Assembly (NCBI RefSeq): GCF_030252345.1
Contig: NZ_CP126980.1
Span: 8,689,501 to 8,753,500, forward strand
Length of the DNA stretch: 64,000 bases
Source of the DNA: Actinoplanes oblitus
GTDB taxonomy: Bacteria; Actinomycetota; Actinomycetes; Mycobacteriales; Micromonosporaceae
Direction of reading: 5' to 3'
Below the pieces are notes generated by a model. The model was not told the DNA's origin, made no database searches, and saw nothing but the letters and a program-made list of their open reading frames with translations. A program made the translations under genes and the position numbers. Of this stretch, positions 39,257 through 48,079 are shown piece by piece (within the stretch, counting starts at the first letter, position 1; each line of letters opens with the position of its first letter).

Positions 39257-40711
39257 ATGCGCTGTCTTGTCACAGGAGCGACCGGGTACATCGGCGGCCG
39301 GCTGGCACCCCGCCTGGTCGAGGCCGGCCATCACGTGCGCTGCCTGACCCGCAGCGCCGGTCGCCTGCGGGACGTCCCGTGGGCCGGCCAGGTGGAGATC
39401 GTCGAGGCCGACCTGGCCGACCCGGCCAGCCTGCGGCCCGCCTTCGACGGCGTCGAGGTCGCCTACTTCCTGATGCACTCGCTGGGCCAGCCGGACTTCG
39501 AGCGGCGGGACCGCGAGGCGGCGGCGAACTTCGCCGCCGCGGCGCGCGCCGCCGGCGTACGCCGGATCATCTACCTGGGCGGCCCGGAGCCGCCCCCCGG
39601 CGACCGCCCGTCCCCGCACCTGCGTTCCCGCGCCGAGGTCGCCCGGATCCTGCTGGCCTCCGGCGTGCCGACGGCGGTGCTGCGCGCCCCGGTGATCATC
39701 GGCTCCGGCTCGGCCTCGTTCGAGATGCTGCGCTACCTGACCGAGCGCCTGCCTGCCATGATCACCCCGCGCTGGGCGGAGAACCTGATCCAGCCGATCG
39801 CGGTCCGCGACGTGCTGCGCTACCTGATCGACGCGGCCGGCCTGCCGCCGGAGGTGCACCGCGGTTTCGACATCGGCGGCGCCGACGTGCTCAGCTACGC
39901 CGACATGATGCGCCGCTACGCCCGGGTCGCCGGCCTGCCCCGCCGGATCATCCTGCCCACCCGGGTGCTCAGCCCGTGGCTGTCGGCGCACTGGGTCGGC
40001 CTGATCACCCCGGTGCCGAACGCGATCGCCCGCCCACTGGTCGCCAGCCTGGTCCACGAGGCGGTGGCCCGGGAGAACGACCTGGCCGCGCTGCTCCCCG
40101 GCCCGGCCCCGCTCGGCTTCGACGAGGCGGTCCGGCTGGCCCTGGGCCGGATCCGTGACGCCGAGGTGGAGACCCGCTGGTCCACCGCGTCCGGCCGGGA
40201 CGCCGCCGCCGAGCCGCTGCCCAGCGACCCCAAGTGGTCGGGCGGCAGCGTCTACCTCGACGAACGCTCCCGCGAGGTGCACGCCCCGGCCGACCGGCTG
40301 TGGCGGGTGATCGAGGGCGTCGGCGGCGAGAACGGCTGGTACTCGTTCCCGCTCGCCTGGTCGGTGCGCGGCTGGCTGGACCGGCTGGCCGGCGGGGTCG
40401 GCCTGCGCCGCGGCCGGCGCGACCAGCACCGGCTGCGGGTCGGCGAGGCCCTCGACTGGTGGCGGGTCGAGGAGCTCGAGCCCGGCCGGCTGTTGCGCCT
40501 GCGCGCCGAGATGCGGGTGCCCGGCCGCGCCTGGCTGGAGATGCGCGCCGAGCCCGACGGCGACGGCGGCTCGGTCTACCGCCAGCGGGCCGTCTTCCTC
40601 CCCCGCGGCCTGGCCGGCCACCTCTACTGGGCGTCGGTCCGGCCGTTCCACGGCATCGTCTTCAGCGGCATGGCCCGCAACATCGCCCGCGGCGCGGAAA
40701 CCATCGGCTGA
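39257..40711 (+). CDS. SDR/NAD-dependent epimerase fused to DUF2867
   Basis: 484 residues. Residues 1-300 are an atypical SDR (NmrA-like) domain with the NAD(P) motif GATGYIGG (7-14). Residues 330-480 are a DUF2867 domain, a SRPBCC-like ligand-binding fold (VHAPADRLWRVIEGVGGENG onward). The fusion is common in actinobacteria and is thought to act on a bound hydrophobic ligand; no substrate is known. It is divergent from glyA and interrupts the leftward housekeeping genes. AAAGG lies seven bases before the ATG. Confidence 0.85.
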   Translation: MRCLVTGATGYIGGRLAPRLVEAGHHVRCLTRSAGRLRDVPWAGQVEIVEADLADPASLRPAFDGVEVAYFLMHSLGQPDFERRDREAAANFAAAARAAGVRRIIYLGGPEPPPGDRPSPHLRSRAEVARILLASGVPTAVLRAPVIIGSGSASFEMLRYLTERLPAMITPRWAENLIQPIAVRDVLRYLIDAAGLPPEVHRGFDIGGADVLSYADMMRRYARVAGLPRRIILPTRVLSPWLSAHWVGLITPVPNAIARPLVASLVHEAVARENDLAALLPGPAPLGFDEAVRLALGRIRDAEVETRWSTASGRDAAAEPLPSDPKWSGGSVYLDERSREVHAPADRLWRVIEGVGGENGWYSFPLAWSVRGWLDRLAGGVGLRRGRRDQHRLRVGEALDWWRVEELEPGRLLRLRAEMRVPGRAWLEMRAEPDGDGGSVYRQRAVFLPRGLAGHLYWASVRPFHGIVFSGMARNIARGAETIG

Positions 40712-40729
40712 TCGAGAACGGACGGATGC

Positions 40730-41752
40730 CTAGGCGGCGGCGCGCGAGAGGCGGTCGCGCACGGCGAGCCAGTCCTCGGTGTCCGGCGGCTCCTGCACGA
40801 AGATGGTGGCCACGCCGGCGTCGTCGAGGCGGTGCAGCGCGGCGTACAGGTCCGCCGCGTACTCCCGCGGGTCCGCGGAGAGGACTTCGACGAGCTCGGT
40901 GCCGGGTGCGCCGGCAACGGCCGGGGAGGTCTCGGTGCCGGGTTCGCCCGCTTGCCGGTACGCCGGCGGCGCGCTCCCCTCGTACGTCAGAATCGCCGCG
41001 GGTGCCGGCGACCCGGACCGGTCGGCCTCCCGCACGTCGGGGGTCAGCACGACCTTGGCGCGTGGCGCGTAGTGCCGCCGGCTCATCCCGGGCGACGGCC
41101 GGGCCGCGCCGTCAGCGGTCTCCGTGTCCCGCAGCGCGATCGCCCCCGTCGCGTCCCGCAGCACGCGCAGGCTCAGCGCGCCCGGGCGCAGCAGCGTCGG
41201 CACCGGCGTGGTCAGGTCCAGCACGGTCGACTCGATGCCCCACGAGCACGGGCCGCCGTCCAGCACCAGCGGCACGTCCGGCAGGCTGCGCACCACGTGC
41301 CCGGCGGTGGTCGGCGAGATCGACTCGGACCGGTTCGCGCTGGGCGCGGCGAGCGGCAGGCCGGACGCCTCCAGCAGGCGCAGTGCCACCTCGTGCGCGG
41401 GGATCCGGATGGCGATGGTGTCGTTGTCGGCGCCGACGCCGGCCAGGTGCCCGGCCCGGCGCACCACCAGGGTCAGCGGGCCCGGCCAGAACCGCGCGGC
41501 CAGCTCGTCGGCGACGGCCGGCCACTCCTCGGCGAGCGCGCGGGCCGCCTCGACCGAGGCGACGTGCACGATCAGCGGGTTCCAGCTCGGCCTGTTCTTC
41601 AGCCGGTAGACCTCGCCGATCGCCTGCTTGGAGAAGGCGTTGGCGCCGAGGCCGTAGACGGTCTCGGTGGGGAAGGCGACGACCGAGTCGGCGCGCAGGA
41701 TCTCGACGGCCCGGCGCAATCCCTCGGCGTCGGGCGGAACGACACGGCTCAC
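40730..41752 (-). CDS. L-threonylcarbamoyladenylate synthase, Sua5 type (two-domain)
   Basis: 340 residues. The YrdC domain (1-200) has KNRPSWNPLIVHV and the PSANRSESISPT substrate loop; a linker and a C-terminal Sua5 domain follow (ARPSPGMSRRHYAPRAKVVL, about 220-335). The enzyme makes threonylcarbamoyl-AMP for the t6A37 modification of ANN-decoding tRNAs. The GTG overlaps the phosphatase stop (GTGA), so translation is coupled. A second, single-domain synthase is encoded 0.6 kb upstream. Confidence 0.9.
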   Translation of the reverse strand: MSRVVPPDAEGLRRAVEILRADSVVAFPTETVYGLGANAFSKQAIGEVYRLKNRPSWNPLIVHVASVEAARALAEEWPAVADELAARFWPGPLTLVVRRAGHLAGVGADNDTIAIRIPAHEVALRLLEASGLPLAAPSANRSESISPTTAGHVVRSLPDVPLVLDGGPCSWGIESTVLDLTTPVPTLLRPGALSLRVLRDATGAIALRDTETADGAARPSPGMSRRHYAPRAKVVLTPDVREADRSGSPAPAAILTYEGSAPPAYRQAGEPGTETSPAVAGAPGTELVEVLSADPREYAADLYAALHRLDDAGVATIFVQEPPDTEDWLAVRDRLSRAAA

Positions 41753-42345
41753 GGAAGCAACAACGCGGCGAGCGGCATCGTGGCGTCCTCGATCTCGTCG
41801 GCGACCCGCTGGAAGGTCTGGTCGCCGCGGCCCCACGGGTCGTCCAGATCATCGGTGAGCAGCGGCGTCTCGCCGGCACGCAGCCGGTGCACGGCGGCGA
41901 CCAGGGCGGTGCCGCGCTGGCGCACCGCCTCCGGCTCGGGCTCGGCCGGGGGCAGCGTGGCCTTGTCGACGGCGCCGAGCAGCCGGCCGAACTCGCCGAG
42001 CACGAAGGTGCGCTCGGCGGCGGCCGGGCGCAGGGCGACCACGTAGTCGTACTGGTCGGCGGTGGCGGTGAGGATCAGGTCGGCCTCGTCGATGAAGTCG
42101 CCGCGCAGCTTGCGGGCCAGGAAGCCGTCGTCGGAGCCGCGCCGGGCGCGCACCAGCCGGGCGGCCGGCGGGTTCATCTCCTCGCCCTCGTGCCAGCCGC
42201 CGGTGCCGGCGCTGACGCTGCGGACCAGCTGCTCCGCACCGCTGCCGGAACGGTCGCGGACCGCCCGGGCGAGCAGGCGCTCGGCCATCGGGGACCGGCA
42301 GATGTTGCCCATGCAGACGTGCAGGACGGTGAACGGCGCCGCCAC
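41749..42345 (-). CDS. Low molecular weight protein-tyrosine phosphatase
   Basis: 198 residues. The phosphate loop CMGNICRS (Cys11 to Ser18) sits at the N-terminus as the family requires, and a DDPWG motif near the C-terminus supplies the general acid Asp. It is longer than the 150-160 residues typical of the family. The GTG start lies one base after the yrdC-type stop. Its place between two threonylcarbamoyl-AMP synthases matches the actinobacterial yrdC-LMWPTP-glyA order. Confidence 0.9.
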   Translation of the reverse strand: MAAPFTVLHVCMGNICRSPMAERLLARAVRDRSGSGAEQLVRSVSAGTGGWHEGEEMNPPAARLVRARRGSDDGFLARKLRGDFIDEADLILTATADQYDYVVALRPAAAERTFVLGEFGRLLGAVDKATLPPAEPEPEAVRQRGTALVAAVHRLRAGETPLLTDDLDDPWGRGDQTFQRVADEIEDATMPLAALLLP

Positions 42346-42346
42346 C

Positions 42347-42994
42347 TCAGGCCTGCCCCTCGACGATGTCCGGCACCACGTCGCGCAGTTTCTCCAGTGG
42401 GATCGAGCCGGTGCGCAGCAGGCGCGGCACGTCACCCGTCACGTCGACCACCGAACTCGGCCACGGGTCGACCGCCGGGCCGGCCTCCAGATAGACACGC
42501 ACCGCGTACTCCAGCTGGTCGCGGGCCTCCTCGGCGGTCAGCGGCGACGGCGAGCCCACCTTGTTGGCGGTGGTCACCGCCATCGGGCCAACCTCCCGCA
42601 GCACCTCCAGGGCGACCGGGTGCAGCGGCATCCGCACCGCGATCACGCCGCCGGTCTCGCCCAGGTCCCACTGCAGGCTCGGCGAGTGCTCCACGATGAT
42701 GGTCAGCGCGCCCGGCCAGAACGCGTCGGCCAGGTCCCGCGCGGCCCGGGGCAGCGAATAGACCAGCCCGTCCAGGGTGTGCCGGGAGCCGACCAGCACC
42801 GGCGGCGGCACCCGCCGGTCGGAGCCGCGCGCGTGGTGCAGCTGGGTGATGGCGTGGGCGGTGAAGGCGTCCGCACCCACGCCGTAGACCGTGTCGGTGG
42901 GCATCACCACGAGCTCACCGCTCTTGGCCGCCTCGACGGCCGCGGCGACGCCGCGATCACGATCGGCGATGGCGGTGCAGTCGTAGAGCATCAC
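42347..42994 (-). CDS. L-threonylcarbamoyladenylate synthase, YrdC/TsaC type
   Basis: 215 residues, one YrdC domain. MPTDTVYGVGADAF (31-44) and VTTANKVGSPSPLT (near 139-152) are the substrate-binding motifs. Its position after prmC matches the canonical actinobacterial gene. The loop that reads KNRP in most members reads RGSDRRVPPPVLV here, a change in a conserved part. The GTG at 42994 sits seven bases after CAGACT; ATG at 42991 is the alternative. Confidence 0.88.
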   Translation of the reverse strand: MMLYDCTAIADRDRGVAAAVEAAKSGELVVMPTDTVYGVGADAFTAHAITQLHHARGSDRRVPPPVLVGSRHTLDGLVYSLPRAARDLADAFWPGALTIIVEHSPSLQWDLGETGGVIAVRMPLHPVALEVLREVGPMAVTTANKVGSPSPLTAEEARDQLEYAVRVYLEAGPAVDPWPSSVVDVTGDVPRLLRTGSIPLEKLRDVVPDIVEGQA

Positions 42995-43001
42995 GACGTG
43001 C

Positions 43002-43007
43002 AGTCTG
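43002..43007 (-). promoter_or_regulatory. -10 box of the yrdC-type gene
   Basis: CAGACT (minus strand), seven bases, then GTG at 42994; predicted leaderless. Confidence 0.4.
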
Positions 43008-43015
43008 CCATGCCG

Positions 43016-43876
43016 TCACCCGCGACGGGCGGTCGCGTATCGCGGGCGGCCGGTGAGATCGGCGTGGGCGGTCACCTCGATGAACCGGCCGTCGGCGCGG
43101 AGCAACGCGGGCACCGCGGCGCCGTGCACGTCGTCATGCTCGATACCGACCCATCCGCCCGGTTTGAGCAGTACGGCGGCGAGCGCTGTCACCGGCCGGA
43201 TGACGCTCAGGCCGTCGGCTCCGCCGAAGACCGCCTCGGCCGGGTCGTGATCGGACACCTCGGGCGGGACCGGGGTGCCGTCCGGCACGTACGGCGGGTT
43301 GCAGAGCAGCACGTCGACCTGACCGTGCAACTCGGACAGCAGCCGCGGATCGGTCACGTCGGCCTCGACGACCTCGACGGTCCGGTACCCCGACGCGTTG
43401 CGCCGCAGCCAGGGCAGCGCGGCCGGCGAGCGTTCCACCGCGATCACCCGGCCGGCCCGCGACTCGTCGGCCACCGACACCGCGATCGCCCCGCTGCCGC
43501 TGCACAGATCGACAACTGTCGCGCCGGGCGTGGTCCGCTCGATGCCCCAGCCGGCCAGCAGCTCGGTCTCCGGGCGGGGCACGAAGACGCCCGGGCCCAC
43601 CGCGAGTTCCACATGGCGGAACGCGGCAGTGCCGAGCAGATGCTGCAACGGGACCCGCCCGGCCCGCGCGGCGACCAGCTCGCGCAGCCGGGCCGCCTCG
43701 TCCTCGCGCATGGTGTCGGTCAATATCAGCCGCCCGCGCGGCACGTCCAGCACGTGCGCGGCCAACAGCTCGGCGTCGACGCGCGGCGAGGACACCCCGG
43801 ACGCCGCGAGTTCGGCGGTCGCCGATGCCAACTCGGGTGCCAGACGGATCCGGCGGGGGTGTTCGTCAGGCGGCAT
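43016..43876 (-). CDS. prmC: Release factor glutamine N5-methyltransferase
   Basis: 286 residues. An N-terminal helical domain contacts the release factor; the SAM-binding motif is VVDLCSGSGAIAVSVA and the catalytic NPPY is in LLCNPPYVPDG. It methylates the GGQ glutamine of peptide release factors. Normally it follows prfA directly; here three rightward genes and 4.2 kb lie between them. The start is ATG at 43876, with GTG at 43879 as alternative. Confidence 0.93.
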   Translation of the reverse strand: MPPDEHPRRIRLAPELASATAELAASGVSSPRVDAELLAAHVLDVPRGRLILTDTMREDEAARLRELVAARAGRVPLQHLLGTAAFRHVELAVGPGVFVPRPETELLAGWGIERTTPGATVVDLCSGSGAIAVSVADESRAGRVIAVERSPAALPWLRRNASGYRTVEVVEADVTDPRLLSELHGQVDVLLCNPPYVPDGTPVPPEVSDHDPAEAVFGGADGLSVIRPVTALAAVLLKPGGWVGIEHDDVHGAAVPALLRADGRFIEVTAHADLTGRPRYATARRG

Positions 43877-43960
43877 CACGGCATAATCATGAGACGTCGC
43901 GCACGCCGGGGATCGGCCGGGTCACCCAGCGATCGCGCCGAAGGCCGTGGGAGGCGCCTG

Positions 43961-45457
43961 GTGGGTTGGTTGGACCAGCTCGCGGAACATGTCGACGACC
44001 TGCGCCGGGCCGGGCGGCTCCAGCAGGACGGACGCTCCGCCCAGGCCCTGCCGATCCTGGACGCCGTGCTGGCCGCCGGCACCGATCCGACCATCCGGGC
44101 GTACGCGCTGGTCCAGCGGTTCGGCGCGCTGATCAACCTGGGCCGGGTGGCCGAGCTGGCCACCGCGATGGCGGCGGCCGCCGAGGCGGTCCGCGAGGTG
44201 CCCGACCCCTACCTGCGCGGCCAGTTGCACGCCTTCGCCGCCCTCGGCGCCCACCTGCAGAGCAATCTGGACCGCGGGGTGACCCACCTGGTGCAGGCGT
44301 CCCGCGCGCTGGCCGCGGTGCCGGACCGGGACGAGGAGACCGCCTGGGGCTGGCACGACCTGGCCATGGCGTATTCCTATCTCGGCTTCCACGGCCAGGC
44401 GCTGACCGCTATCGAGCAGGCCCGGGAGGTGGGCGCGAGCGCCGGGCTGGCGCCGGAGGTGTTCGCCGCGCCCGGCATCCGGCTGCGCAACGCGGTCTCC
44501 CTCGACCACCAGGGCGACACCGACGGCTGCCTGCGGGTGCTCCGCGACATCGACGCCGAGCTGTCCCGCTACCTGGCGACCGACCAGCTGCGCCCGGGCA
44601 GCCGCGCGGTCTACGGCTACGCCCTGGCCCGCCGGGCCGCCCTGGGCGAGCCGACCGAGGCGGGCGCGGCCACCTGGCTGACCGGCGGCGGCGACAGCGT
44701 CCGCACCCGGGACCTGCAACACCTCGGCGCGGTCTGCCTGACCATCGCGGCCGGCAAGCCGGAGCGGGCACTGACCATGCTGGAGGCGATCCCGGTCTCC
44801 GCCGAGGTGCTCGGCGCCCCGGAGCCGGCCCGGCTGCGCAGCATCTGCCACGCCAGCGCCGGGGACCACGCCGCCGCGCACGCCGCCGACCGGTACGCGT
44901 TCCGCCTCGCCGCCCAGCGCATCGACCAGCTCCGGGACGGCTACCTGGACGGCGTCGCGGCTCGCCTGGACGCCCAGGAGACCCAGCGCGACCCGCACCG
45001 CTACGGCGACGAGACCCTGACCGACCCGCTCACCGGCCTGCCCAACCGCCGCGCCCTGGAGCACTATGTGGACGGCCTGCTGGCCCGCGGCGAGCGCGCC
45101 GCGGTCGGGGTCTGCGACATCGTCGGCTTCACCACCGTCAACCTGCGGCACGGCCGGCACTGCGGCGACCTGGTGCTGCAGCGGATCGCCGGGGTGCTGG
45201 CCCGGGTGATGCGCCGCGGCGACTTCGTGGCCCGGTTCGCCGGCGACGAGTTCGTCCTGGTCCTGCCGGGGGCCGGCCCGCACCACGCGGCCGAGGTGGC
45301 CCGCCGGATCGGTGCCGCGGCGGCGGTGGAGAACTGGCAGGTGCTGGTCCCGGGCACGCCGATCGGGCTGGCCGCCGGCTGGTCCGAGGTGGGCGTCAAC
45401 GGCCGAGGGCTGAGCGCCGCGCTGGCCGCCGCGGCGGCCAGCCGGAAACCCGCCTGA
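43961..45457 (+). CDS. TPR-like sensor with a divergent GGDEF domain
   Basis: 498 residues. Residues 1-340 are helical repeats of TPR type (for example AWGWHDLAMAYSYLGFHGQA, 128-147). Residues 350-490 are a GGDEF domain: DPLTGLPNRRALE (355-367), metal Asp386, inhibitory-site RRGD (418-421) and active site AGDEF (427-431). The usual C-terminal ADxALYxAK signature is lost, so cyclase activity is uncertain. There is no membrane helix. GGGAGG lies six bases before the GTG. It leads an inserted three-gene unit between prmC and prfA. Confidence 0.82.
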   Translation: MGWLDQLAEHVDDLRRAGRLQQDGRSAQALPILDAVLAAGTDPTIRAYALVQRFGALINLGRVAELATAMAAAAEAVREVPDPYLRGQLHAFAALGAHLQSNLDRGVTHLVQASRALAAVPDRDEETAWGWHDLAMAYSYLGFHGQALTAIEQAREVGASAGLAPEVFAAPGIRLRNAVSLDHQGDTDGCLRVLRDIDAELSRYLATDQLRPGSRAVYGYALARRAALGEPTEAGAATWLTGGGDSVRTRDLQHLGAVCLTIAAGKPERALTMLEAIPVSAEVLGAPEPARLRSICHASAGDHAAAHAADRYAFRLAAQRIDQLRDGYLDGVAARLDAQETQRDPHRYGDETLTDPLTGLPNRRALEHYVDGLLARGERAAVGVCDIVGFTTVNLRHGRHCGDLVLQRIAGVLARVMRRGDFVARFAGDEFVLVLPGAGPHHAAEVARRIGAAAAVENWQVLVPGTPIGLAAGWSEVGVNGRGLSAALAAAAASRKPA

Positions 45458-45458
45458 G

Positions 45459-46751
45459 ATGGCCCTGATCGACCTCGGTGACCTCAGCGCCGGGCCCGGC
45501 GAGCCGCCGGCGCCACCACCACCGGTCCGGCGGGTGCGCCGCCGGCCGGCCGGGGCCGCGCTGGTCGCCGTGCTCTGCGCGCTCGCCCTGGGCGCGGCCG
45601 CCGTCCCGGAACCGTCGCTGGTGCACGACGCGTGGAGCGTACCGGCCGGCCAGACCGACAGCCTGGCCACCGACGGGGACACCGTCTACCTGGCCCGGGC
45701 CACCGACGGGCGGACCGTGCTGACCGCGTACGCGGTGGCCACCGGGACCCCGCGGTGGAGCCGGGACCTGCCCTGGGTCAGCGGCGCCGGCGGCCTGATG
45801 ACCTTCCTGGCGGGCGACGGCATGGTGCGGCTCGCCGACACGCCGCGGGTGGCGATCCACGCCCCGCCCGACGCACCCGTCCACCCGGGCAGCGCGACGG
45901 TGCTGGACGCGGCCACCGGCGCGGTGCGCTGGCGGTCCACCAGCGAGATGATGCACGCCACCCGGGACACCGTGCTGCTCGCCGACCGGGACGACCGCGG
46001 CGAGCTGCGGACGCTGCGGCTGGTCGGGGCACGGGCCGGCGAGACGCGCTGGACGCGGCAGGTGCGGCGGGTGGCCGGCCTGGAGGTGGACGGGACCCGG
46101 ATCGTCACCACCACCCTGGCCGGCGACGCCGGGGTCTACCGATACACCGACGGCAGCCTGCTCAGCAGCGGGCGGGTGGCCTGGAGCACCGGCGACGAGC
46201 TGGGCACCCAGGCGCTGATCCACGACGGGCGGTTCGTGGTCACCCGGACCGACCCGCTGGGCGCGACGATCATCGCGTACCGGCTGAGCGACCTGGGCCG
46301 GGACTGGAGCGTGCGGACGCTGCGCTCGTCGCTGGTGACCGGCTGCGGCCCGGTGCTCTGCCTGGCCCGGGGAGCCGACGTGGCCGGGCTCGAACCGGCC
46401 ACCGGCGCCATCCGCTGGGTGCGCACCGGGCAGGGCGTCGCCAGCCCGGCCGGCGCGGATCGGCTGATCGCCGCCGGCACCGACGCGAACGAGCCGGTCC
46501 AGACACTGCTCGACGCGGCGACCGGCCGGGTCCTGGGCAACCTCGGCGCCGGTTGGCCGGACGGCGACCTGATGGTCCGCACCGCCACCACGCCGCCGTT
46601 GCGGACCGTGCTCAGCCGGATCGACCTGCCGGCCGGCCGGGCCGTCACGCTCGGCACCGTCGAGTCGATCGAAGGCGCCTACTGCGCCGTCACCGGCCGG
46701 TTCCTGGTCTGCCAGCGGACCGGCCGGATCGTGGTGACCACCACCGGGTGA
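45459..46751 (+). CDS. Membrane-anchored PQQ-like beta-propeller protein, copy 1
   Basis: 430 residues. After MALIDLGDLS and a basic stretch comes one membrane helix (about 32-50), then repeated propeller blades of the form AYAVATGTPRWSRDL, LDAATGAVRWRS and LEPATGAIRWVRT. The domain should be outside the membrane. No quinoprotein catalytic residues are evident, so it is more likely a scaffold or sensor. It starts one base after the GGDEF stop. The next gene is a paralogue with the same MxxI(D/E)LGD start. Confidence 0.8.
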   Translation: MALIDLGDLSAGPGEPPAPPPPVRRVRRRPAGAALVAVLCALALGAAAVPEPSLVHDAWSVPAGQTDSLATDGDTVYLARATDGRTVLTAYAVATGTPRWSRDLPWVSGAGGLMTFLAGDGMVRLADTPRVAIHAPPDAPVHPGSATVLDAATGAVRWRSTSEMMHATRDTVLLADRDDRGELRTLRLVGARAGETRWTRQVRRVAGLEVDGTRIVTTTLAGDAGVYRYTDGSLLSSGRVAWSTGDELGTQALIHDGRFVVTRTDPLGATIIAYRLSDLGRDWSVRTLRSSLVTGCGPVLCLARGADVAGLEPATGAIRWVRTGQGVASPAGADRLIAAGTDANEPVQTLLDAATGRVLGNLGAGWPDGDLMVRTATTPPLRTVLSRIDLPAGRAVTLGTVESIEGAYCAVTGRFLVCQRTGRIVVTTTG

Positions 46752-46777
46752 CCCGGACTCCTAGGATCGGCGACACC

Positions 46778-48079
46778 ATGACGATGATCGAACTGGGCGA
46801 CGTCAGCGAGCCCGCCGCACCCGGGCCGGAGGGTGCCGCGCCGTTCCGGCGCCGCACCCGGTCCCGGGCCGCGGCCGCGGTTCTCGCGGTGCTCTGCGCG
46901 ATCGGCCTGACCGGCTCGGTGCGGCCCGGCCCGCCCACGGTCCGGCAGCTGTGGTCGATGCCGGTGCCCGACGGCGGATACCCGGACTACGTCGACGGGC
47001 AGGCGGTGCTGTTCCGGACCGAGCCGGGCGGAGCGGTGCTGACCGCCTACGACCTGGCCACCGGCAAGGTCCGCTGGGCCACCCCGATGGGACCCGAGCC
47101 GACCTGGACGATGCCGCGCGAGGCGGCCCACCGGCTCTACGTCGCCGATCACCTGAACACCCTGCTGGAGGACGGCAGCCCCGCGTTCTTCGCCTCGGCG
47201 ACCGCGGCGCTGGACAGCCGCACCGGGGCGGTCAGCTGGCGGCACTCCGGCCAGATGATGGCCGGTGACGCGACGACCGCCCTCTTCGCCGACTGGGACG
47301 GCCGGGGCCGGATCGCCTCGCTGCACCTGGTCCGGGCCGCGGACGGGGTCCCGATCTGGGACCGCGCGATCGACCCGGCGCAGGCGCTGGTGGCCCCGGA
47401 CTACCCCGCCGCGCCCGATCAGGTCGTCGCGGTCACCGCGGCCGGGACGCTCACCACGTTCCGGTACGCCGACGGCGAGCCGCTGGCCACCCGTCGGAGC
47501 AGCCCGCTCGCCCGCGAGCCCTGGATGGCGCTGATGACCGACGGCCGCCTCATCGACATCAGGTACGGCGCCGACCCCTCGGTGACCGCGTACCAGGCCG
47601 GCACCCTCACCGAGTTGTGGCACAGCTCCGGCCTGGGCCCGGACGTCAACGTGAACACCTGCGACCCGACGCTCTGCCTGGCCGACCGCGAGGTGCTGCA
47701 CGTGCTCGACCCGCGGACCGGCGAGGAGCACTGGACGGCCCGGCAGACCGGCGCGGTGCCGATCGGCGCCGGCCGCCTGCTGGTCAACAGCAGCGGGATG
47801 AGCAACTCCCGGATCGTGGACGCGACGACCGGCCGGACCCTGACCGGCGTCGTCGACGGCACCGCGCTCTTCCCGCCCCGGGACGACGGCGCCCTGCTGG
47901 TGTTACGTCCATGGGGTTACCCGGACCTGCGAACGGCGGTCCTGCGACTGGACCCGGCCACCGGACGGACCACGCTGCTCGGCACGCTCCAGCGGCTGGC
48001 CGGCGACTGCCGGCCCGTCGGGCGTTACCTGACCTGCGTCGACGCCGACACCGTCCTGAGTGTCACTGACGTCGGCTGA
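46778..48079 (+). CDS. Membrane-anchored PQQ-like beta-propeller protein, copy 2
   Basis: 433 residues, paralogous to the preceding protein. It begins [10 protein letters not shown], has a membrane helix near 36-52, and carries blades such as [27 protein letters not shown] and [13 protein letters not shown]. Two cysteine pairs ([12 protein letters not shown] and [11 protein letters not shown]) may form disulphides outside the cell. The 3' end overlaps prfA by 17 bases tail to tail. A TAGGAT box lies ten bases before the ATG. Confidence 0.8.
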   Translation: MTMIELGDVSEPAAPGPEGAAPFRRRTRSRAAAAVLAVLCAIGLTGSVRPGPPTVRQLWSMPVPDGGYPDYVDGQAVLFRTEPGGAVLTAYDLATGKVRWATPMGPEPTWTMPREAAHRLYVADHLNTLLEDGSPAFFASATAALDSRTGAVSWRHSGQMMAGDATTALFADWDGRGRIASLHLVRAADGVPIWDRAIDPAQALVAPDYPAAPDQVVAVTAAGTLTTFRYADGEPLATRRSSPLAREPWMALMTDGRLIDIRYGADPSVTAYQAGTLTELWHSSGLGPDVNVNTCDPTLCLADREVLHVLDPRTGEEHWTARQTGAVPIGAGRLLVNSSGMSNSRIVDATTGRTLTGVVDGTALFPPRDDGALLVLRPWGYPDLRTAVLRLDPATGRTTLLGTLQRLAGDCRPVGRYLTCVDADTVLSVTDVG

